Assembly (NCBI GenBank): GCA_913045135.1
Contig: CAJWQD010000014.1
Location: forward strand, 1-48,943
Reading direction: 5' to 3'
Length of the DNA: 48,943 bases
Origin: an uncultured Flammeovirgaceae bacterium
Lineage (GTDB): Bacteria; Bacteroidota; Bacteroidia; Cytophagales; Cyclobacteriaceae
In this document: piece after piece, positions 44,572 through 48,943 of the stretch
Numbering within the stretch: the stretch's first letter is position 1
How the letters are laid out: each line of letters starts with the position of its first letter
Notes under the pieces: generated by a model
The model's input: only the letters and a program-made list of their open reading frames with translations
The model's database searches: none
What the model was told of the DNA's origin: nothing
Program-made: the position numbers and the translations under genes

Positions 44572-46626
44572 CTAATTTGAATTTGACACCAGTAGACCTG
44601 CCCGCCTTAATAACGCGGCGGAGGTAGGTTCAGCCCCTCTGAATTTCTTATAAAGGTCCATCGGCTTTTGCGTTCCTCCTTGGGTCAAAATACAATTTTT
44701 AAAAGATTGAGCGGTCTTAAAATGAAAAATACCTTTTTCCTTAAAACATTCGAAAGCATCAGCATCTAATACCTCTGCCCATTTGTAGCTATAATAGCCT
44801 GAAGCATATCCGCCTGAAAATATATGAGAAAATTGAACACTAAAATTGGTATCAGGAATATCAGGAAATAGATTAATTGCCCCTAAGATTTCTTTTTCTA
44901 ACCTATCTATGGAATCTATATTCTCGGTATCGGCATAGTTTTTGTTATGTAGAGAAAGATCTAAAATCGCGAAACTCAATTGTCTCATCATTGCATAGGC
45001 CTCATGAAAAGTAGCTGCTAACTTAATCCGGTCAATATACTCCGAGGGAATAACCTCTTTAGTTTCGTGATGATGAGCAAAAAGACGCAAACATTCTGAT
45101 TCATAGCACCAATTTTCAAATATTTGAGAAGGGAGCTCTACAAAATCCCATAACACACTGGTACCTGATAAACTCTCATACTTGGTATCAGCAAGCATTC
45201 CATGTAAGGCATGTCCAAACTCGTGAAACAGGGTTTTAACTTCATCAAATTTTAAAAGTGATGGGTGACTTTCAGTTGAAGGTGCGAAATTACATACGAT
45301 ACTGACTTGGGGAATTATTCGTTGACCATTTATTTTTTTCTGACCTCGATAGGAAGTCATCCAAGCGCCCGGCCGTTTCCCCGATCTCGGAAAATAATCT
45401 GCAAGAAAAATTGCCTTCAATTCTTGATCCTCCCAAACTTCATAGGCCTTTACTTCATCATGATAAGTAGGAATTTGATCATTGAACCTAAAAGTCAATC
45501 TAAATAATTTTTCAGCGGTTTTAAAAACTCCATTGATAACATTTTCAAGCTTAAAATAAGGCTTAAGTAACTCGTCATCAAAATCGAATTTTTTTTTTCT
45601 CAACTTCTCTGCATAATAAGCCCAATCCCATCGCTCGAGCTCATGATCAATACCTTGGGTACTCATATATGCCTTTACTTCATCGACTTCTTGAATTGCC
45701 TTCTTTTTTGATTTGAATAATAAATCATCTAAAAAATCTTTTACCCTTTTTGGGTTTTCAGCCATACGTTCCTCCAGAACATAACTAGAATAGCTGTCAT
45801 AACCTAAGATTTCTGCCATCTCAGCCCTGAGTTTGATAATATTTAAAACCAAATCTCGATTATCATTTTCCCCTTTTTTAAATCCCTTTTGCATATGAGC
45901 GATAAATAATTGCTGACGTAAACCCCGATGATCTGAATTTTCCATGAAAGGAATAAAGGAAGGTGCCTGCAATGTAAAGATCCATTTTTTTGGTCGTTGT
46001 GTTTTAATGGCCAATGCTTTGGCTCGATCTATCAAATCTTGAGGCAAACCAGAAAGGTCATCTTCCTTTTCAAGGACTAATTCGTAATTATTAGTTTCAG
46101 CCAATACATTCTCACCAAATTTTAGCTCTAAATTGGAGAGCGCTACAGTAATCTCTTTAAATCTATTTTGGCTCTTTTGATCAAGTCCTGCCCCATTTCG
46201 AACAAAAGATTTATATGTTTTTTCCAAAAGCGTACGTTCCTCCTCAGCTAGCGACTCATTTAAATTGTAAACGAATTTTACCCGTTCAAAGAGTTTTTTG
46301 TCAAGCGTTATTTCGTTATTAAAGGAAGTAAGCAAGGGCGTTGCCGTTTGTGCAATCTTTTGTAAGTCATCAGAAGTTTCTGCAGAATTTAGATTAAAAA
46401 GTGTTTTAGACACCTTATCTAAAAGTGATCCTGAATCTTCAAGCGCTTCAATTGTATTTTCAAAAGAAGGTGGATCTAAACACTTTTTAATCTCATTAAT
46501 TTCAATTCTCGCTTGAATGATACCTTGCTTAATTGCAGCTAAATAATGATCATTTTTTATTAAATTGAAGGGTGGTATTTCAAAAGGGGTTTCGAATAAC
46601 CTATAAAAAGGATTCTGCGGGCTCAT
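44572..46626 (-). CDS. M3-family zinc metallopeptidase (oligopeptidase A / Dcp type)
   Basis: Oligopeptidase that degrades short peptides. The 684-aa product has the zinc site HEFGH at residues 468-472 (Glu469 catalytic) with the third ligand in FVELPSQ (Glu497), and the substrate-binding GGYASGYYSYKW near residue 608. There is no signal peptide, so it is likely cytoplasmic. The N-terminal TPFEIPPFNLIKNDHY is typical of the peptidyl-dipeptidase Dcp/PrlC branch; which of the two cannot be decided here. It is divergent from the mechanosensitive channel gene, sharing a 67-base intergenic region with a perfect inverted repeat. Confidence 0.93.
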   Translation of the reverse strand: MSPQNPFYRLFETPFEIPPFNLIKNDHYLAAIKQGIIQARIEINEIKKCLDPPSFENTIEALEDSGSLLDKVSKTLFNLNSAETSDDLQKIAQTATPLLTSFNNEITLDKKLFERVKFVYNLNESLAEEERTLLEKTYKSFVRNGAGLDQKSQNRFKEITVALSNLELKFGENVLAETNNYELVLEKEDDLSGLPQDLIDRAKALAIKTQRPKKWIFTLQAPSFIPFMENSDHRGLRQQLFIAHMQKGFKKGENDNRDLVLNIIKLRAEMAEILGYDSYSSYVLEERMAENPKRVKDFLDDLLFKSKKKAIQEVDEVKAYMSTQGIDHELERWDWAYYAEKLRKKKFDFDDELLKPYFKLENVINGVFKTAEKLFRLTFRFNDQIPTYHDEVKAYEVWEDQELKAIFLADYFPRSGKRPGAWMTSYRGQKKINGQRIIPQVSIVCNFAPSTESHPSLLKFDEVKTLFHEFGHALHGMLADTKYESLSGTSVLWDFVELPSQIFENWCYESECLRLFAHHHETKEVIPSEYIDRIKLAATFHEAYAMMRQLSFAILDLSLHNKNYADTENIDSIDRLEKEILGAINLFPDIPDTNFSVQFSHIFSGGYASGYYSYKWAEVLDADAFECFKEKGIFHFKTAQSFKNCILTQGGTQKPMDLYKKFRGAEPTSAALLRRAGLLVSNSN

Positions 46627-46632
46627 TTTTAC

Positions 46633-46653
46633 TAAATTTGTTCTACAAATTTA
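46633..46653. promoter_or_regulatory. Perfect inverted repeat between divergent M3 peptidase and MscS genes
   Basis: Nine-base arms TAAATTTGT and ACAAATTTA separated by TCT. Each arm, read on its own strand, contains TAAATTTG, a match to the Bacteroidota -7 element, so the palindrome could be paired divergent -7 boxes or an operator. No good -33 TTG was found at the right distance on either strand, so the promoter reading is weak. Confidence 0.4.
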
Positions 46654-46693
46654 AAAAGGTAATCTCAGAGGTACACGCTTAAATCATAATTAG

Positions 46694-48307
46694 ATGGGAA
46701 AAATATTTTTAGCCTTATTTTTTGGGTTTATAACTATTGGGATGGGACAATCACAATCCTTGACAAAAGATACCGTTATGTTTGATTTGAGTACACCCTA
46801 CAGAGCAATTAAAACTTTTAATTTTTATTCTCAATCCGCTCATTTTAATCCTTCACTAATAAAAAAATGTGCAGAATTAGCAAGTAATGATTCAACGAAT
46901 TTTCCAAAAAAATTAATTCAGTTAATCAAAGGTGAGGGCATCTCTATAGATATAGCACAAATTTCAAATGATCCCAATTACATTGACAGTACCACCCAGC
47001 TTCACATTTATAAACTAAATGAGAATTATCCTCTTTTGTACCTGAAAAAAATTAATGATCGTTGGATTTTTCCAAAAGAAAGTGTGGCAAATGTGTTACA
47101 GCTCCATGATAAGCTTTTTGCCTTTGGGGGAGATGTTCTGCTTGAATTTATGGATTCCTCTCATGCCAACCAATATTTTGGATTAACCGTAAATCAATAT
47201 TTAGCCAGCCTAATTTTTATCTTCATGGCCTTTTTCATTCATAAATTATTAAGCAAATTTATTGAGAAATCTGCTCATCGAATTATAAAAAAATTAAAAG
47301 TTAAGAAGATTTCAGCAGAAGAAATGACTTCTTTGATAAAACCCTTGAGTTTTCTCATCATCATCTTACTATTGTCCTTCGTTTTTCCCATACTTCAATT
47401 ACCCGCCACATTTTCCATTTATTTAGCTACCTCGATAAGAGCAGCCATTCCCCTACTTTTCACCATTACCTCGTTTAGATTAATTAAATATATTGGGCTC
47501 TATCTGGAAATGAAGGCGTCTCAGACTCAAAATACTATGGACGATCAGCTGGTCCCCATCATAAGAAAATCATTGCGGGTTTTTGTGATCACTTTTGGAA
47601 CATTGGCAATTTTACAAAGCTTAAATATTTCTATTTTCCCTTTATTGACTGGATTGTCTATAGGGGGTTTAGCCTTTGCCTTGGCAGCACAAGATACCAT
47701 CAAAAACTTCTTTGGATCTGTAATGATTTTTATAGATAAGCCTTTTCAAATTGGTCATTGGATAACTACTGATGACATCGATGGAACCGTTGAGGAAGTG
47801 GGGCTTAGATCTACAAGAATTAGAACCTTTTCAAATTCGTTAGTGACTGTACCAAATGGAAAATTAGCCGATGCAACAATAAACAATCATGGATTAAGGG
47901 TCTATCGAAGGTTTTACACCACCTTAAGTATAAATTATGATACCCCACCTGCATTGATTGAAGTTTTCATAGATGGTCTAAAAGAAATTGTCAATCAGCA
48001 TCCCGATACCAACTCGGATCATAATAATATTTTTTTCAATGATATGGGTGCACATTCACTCAAAATTATGTTTTACATATTTTTTGAAGTTCCTGATTGG
48101 TCTAGTGAATTGAAAGCAAGGCATGAGATTTTAATGGAAATTTTGAAGTTAGGAAATGTAATAAAAATCAATTTCGCCTTTCCAACACAAACTTTGCATA
48201 TCGCAGAACTCTCCAAAGCTCCATTAGCAAATACAAAATATCCAGATGAACGTCAAGCCAAAGAAAGTTTAATTCAATTCCTTTCCCTCAAAAAAAATAA
48301 TGACTAA
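46694..48307 (+). CDS. MscS-family mechanosensitive ion channel
   Basis: Tension-gated membrane channel protecting against osmotic downshock. The 537-aa product has a probable signal peptide (about 1-20), an extracytoplasmic domain (about 25-165), then membrane helices near 170-190, 217-238, 245-268 and a pore-lining region near 292-345 (LSIGGLAFALAAQDTIKNFFGS, cited as a location only). The MscS beta domain follows (GHWI onwards, with VEEVGLRSTRIRTF and VPNGKLAD), then the alpha/beta C-terminal domain. It is a larger member with an added N-terminal domain, common in Bacteroidota. It is divergent from the M3 peptidase. Confidence 0.92.
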   Translation: MGKIFLALFFGFITIGMGQSQSLTKDTVMFDLSTPYRAIKTFNFYSQSAHFNPSLIKKCAELASNDSTNFPKKLIQLIKGEGISIDIAQISNDPNYIDSTTQLHIYKLNENYPLLYLKKINDRWIFPKESVANVLQLHDKLFAFGGDVLLEFMDSSHANQYFGLTVNQYLASLIFIFMAFFIHKLLSKFIEKSAHRIIKKLKVKKISAEEMTSLIKPLSFLIIILLLSFVFPILQLPATFSIYLATSIRAAIPLLFTITSFRLIKYIGLYLEMKASQTQNTMDDQLVPIIRKSLRVFVITFGTLAILQSLNISIFPLLTGLSIGGLAFALAAQDTIKNFFGSVMIFIDKPFQIGHWITTDDIDGTVEEVGLRSTRIRTFSNSLVTVPNGKLADATINNHGLRVYRRFYTTLSINYDTPPALIEVFIDGLKEIVNQHPDTNSDHNNIFFNDMGAHSLKIMFYIFFEVPDWSSELKARHEILMEILKLGNVIKINFAFPTQTLHIAELSKAPLANTKYPDERQAKESLIQFLSLKKNND

Positions 48308-48407
48308 TAATTACTTCTAGGCATGATTGTTGACCTTAGATTATTATTGATTAAGATTTATATTTATATTTTTTTTAAACCACTACGGTTTTTGTTTTGT
48401 CCTCTAG
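48308..48407. other. Short AT-rich spacer
   Basis: Roughly 100 bases after the MscS gene. No hairpin terminator with a clear GC stem was seen; a T-run lies near 48369-48376. Nothing else is recognised. Confidence 0.4.
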
Positions 48408-48943
48408 AGAAGAAACGGTGGAAGTATCAATGGATGGAGAAACACTATAAACTATGATGAGGTCTATATTTCAGCTCCTCAAGGTCCTATGGGACTCCAT
48501 GAATCCAATATTCGTTTTGAAAGCAGATACTTGTTACCGATACTAGGCCTACCTTAGAATCGATACAATTTTATCTCTATTAGTTTTCCAGAAAATTTGA
48601 CCTTAGGGATTTATGAAAATGAACGATCAAGTAATGAACCACAAACTTCATTATGCGAATCGGCACCCACCGGCACCAATACCCAATAGTTGGAATACTT
48701 ATGATATAACTAAGGCCTTAATTTAGGCAATGCCGAACTTTGGATCAGACTGAAGTAAACCCTACATAAGACCCAAAGAGTAATTTGGTGTGATACTGGA
48801 CCCGTCTTCCTTAATGGGGAATGGGAATAGTGGTCTTGAGAGGATGATTAGAGCAATTTAAGAACGCGTACCAATAATCAAATAAGTATTAATTGAAATA
48901 TCCGAGGCGTGCTCTCACCACTTTAACTCTTTGTTAAATCCTC
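48408..48943 (+). pseudogene. Degraded fragment of a secreted T9SS-type surface protein domain
   Basis: No intact ORF, but successive frames give pieces of a beta-sandwich domain that often precedes the sorting tail in Bacteroidota secreted proteins. One frame (48408 onward) gives GLHESNIRFESRYL, a stop at 48555-48557, then YNFISISFPENLTLGIYEN and a stop at 48687-48689. Another frame gives SWNTYDITKAL (48688 on), then GNAELWIRLK in the first frame again, CDTGPVFLNGEWE from about 48790 and a stop, and finally N-stop-NIRG near 48892, where the family has NWNIRG. The order WNTYD..AELW..CDTGP..NxNIRG matches that domain. The region is disrupted by several stops and frame changes and continues past the window edge. 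It could be part of a longer pseudogene. Confidence 0.7.

Noticed and set aside
1-48943. tRNA, rRNA, CRISPR array, insertion sequence, phage or plasmid features
   Set aside because: No cloverleaf, repeat-spacer pattern, transposase, integrase or terminal repeats were recognised on reading either strand.

Overview
The window is a stretch of chromosome from an AT-rich member of the Bacteroidota, probably a marine or aquatic Cytophagales-like bacterium. Four things support this. There is a large secreted protein with a type B sorting domain of the type IX secretion system (gliding-motility CHU_C domain). The arginine operon uses the Bacteroidota-type N-succinyl/N-acetyl-ornithine carbamoyltransferase. 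There is a Na+-pumping NADH:quinone reductase. Several promoters fit the Bacteroidota consensus TTG-N17-21-TAnnTTTG rather than the sigma70 type. No rRNA, tRNA, CRISPR array, prophage or insertion sequence was seen.

Layout. Positions 1-14018 (minus strand) hold a nearly complete division/cell-wall (dcw) cluster, read from high to low coordinates: mraZ, rsmH, ftsL, ftsI, murE, mraY, murD, ftsW, murG, murC, ftsQ, ftsA, and ftsZ cut by the window edge. Genes touch or overlap almost throughout. The cluster starts from a promoter just upstream of mraZ that carries three 10-bp-spaced AAAGTGG repeats, matching the known MraZ operator. murF and ddl are not in the cluster. Behind it lie a decayed SlyD-type FKBP isomerase gene and a large AddA-like helicase/nuclease.

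Positions 18161-26954 (minus) form one tight arginine operon: GNAT acyltransferase, argG, argC, proC, argD, argF', argB, argE, argH. It is preceded by a promoter and a structured leader of about 150 nt. Positions 27336-31971 (minus) hold nqrA-E with their own promoter; nqrF is not in its expected place. Positions 32064-37936 (minus) hold ispH, cmk, a short 53-aa predicted lipoprotein gene, fabD, a DCC-family thiol oxidoreductase and the secreted CHU_C protein.

From 38225 the strand switches. sdhCAB (succinate:quinone oxidoreductase) and an 896-aa membrane-anchored protein of unknown function lie on plus. An M3 metallopeptidase follows on minus, divergent from an MscS-type channel on plus. The last ~540 bases are the broken remains of a secreted-protein domain.

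Most of the window is housekeeping: peptidoglycan synthesis and division, arginine supply, sodium-motive and succinate-driven electron input to the quinone pool, isoprenoid, nucleotide and fatty-acid precursors. I found no clearly new multi-gene system. The items most worth a second look are the MraZ operator/promoter, the four-cysteine tail on the acyltransferase heading the arginine operon and the valine at the substrate switch of ArgF', the missing nqrF, the short fabD-cmk lipoprotein, and the two pseudogenes.
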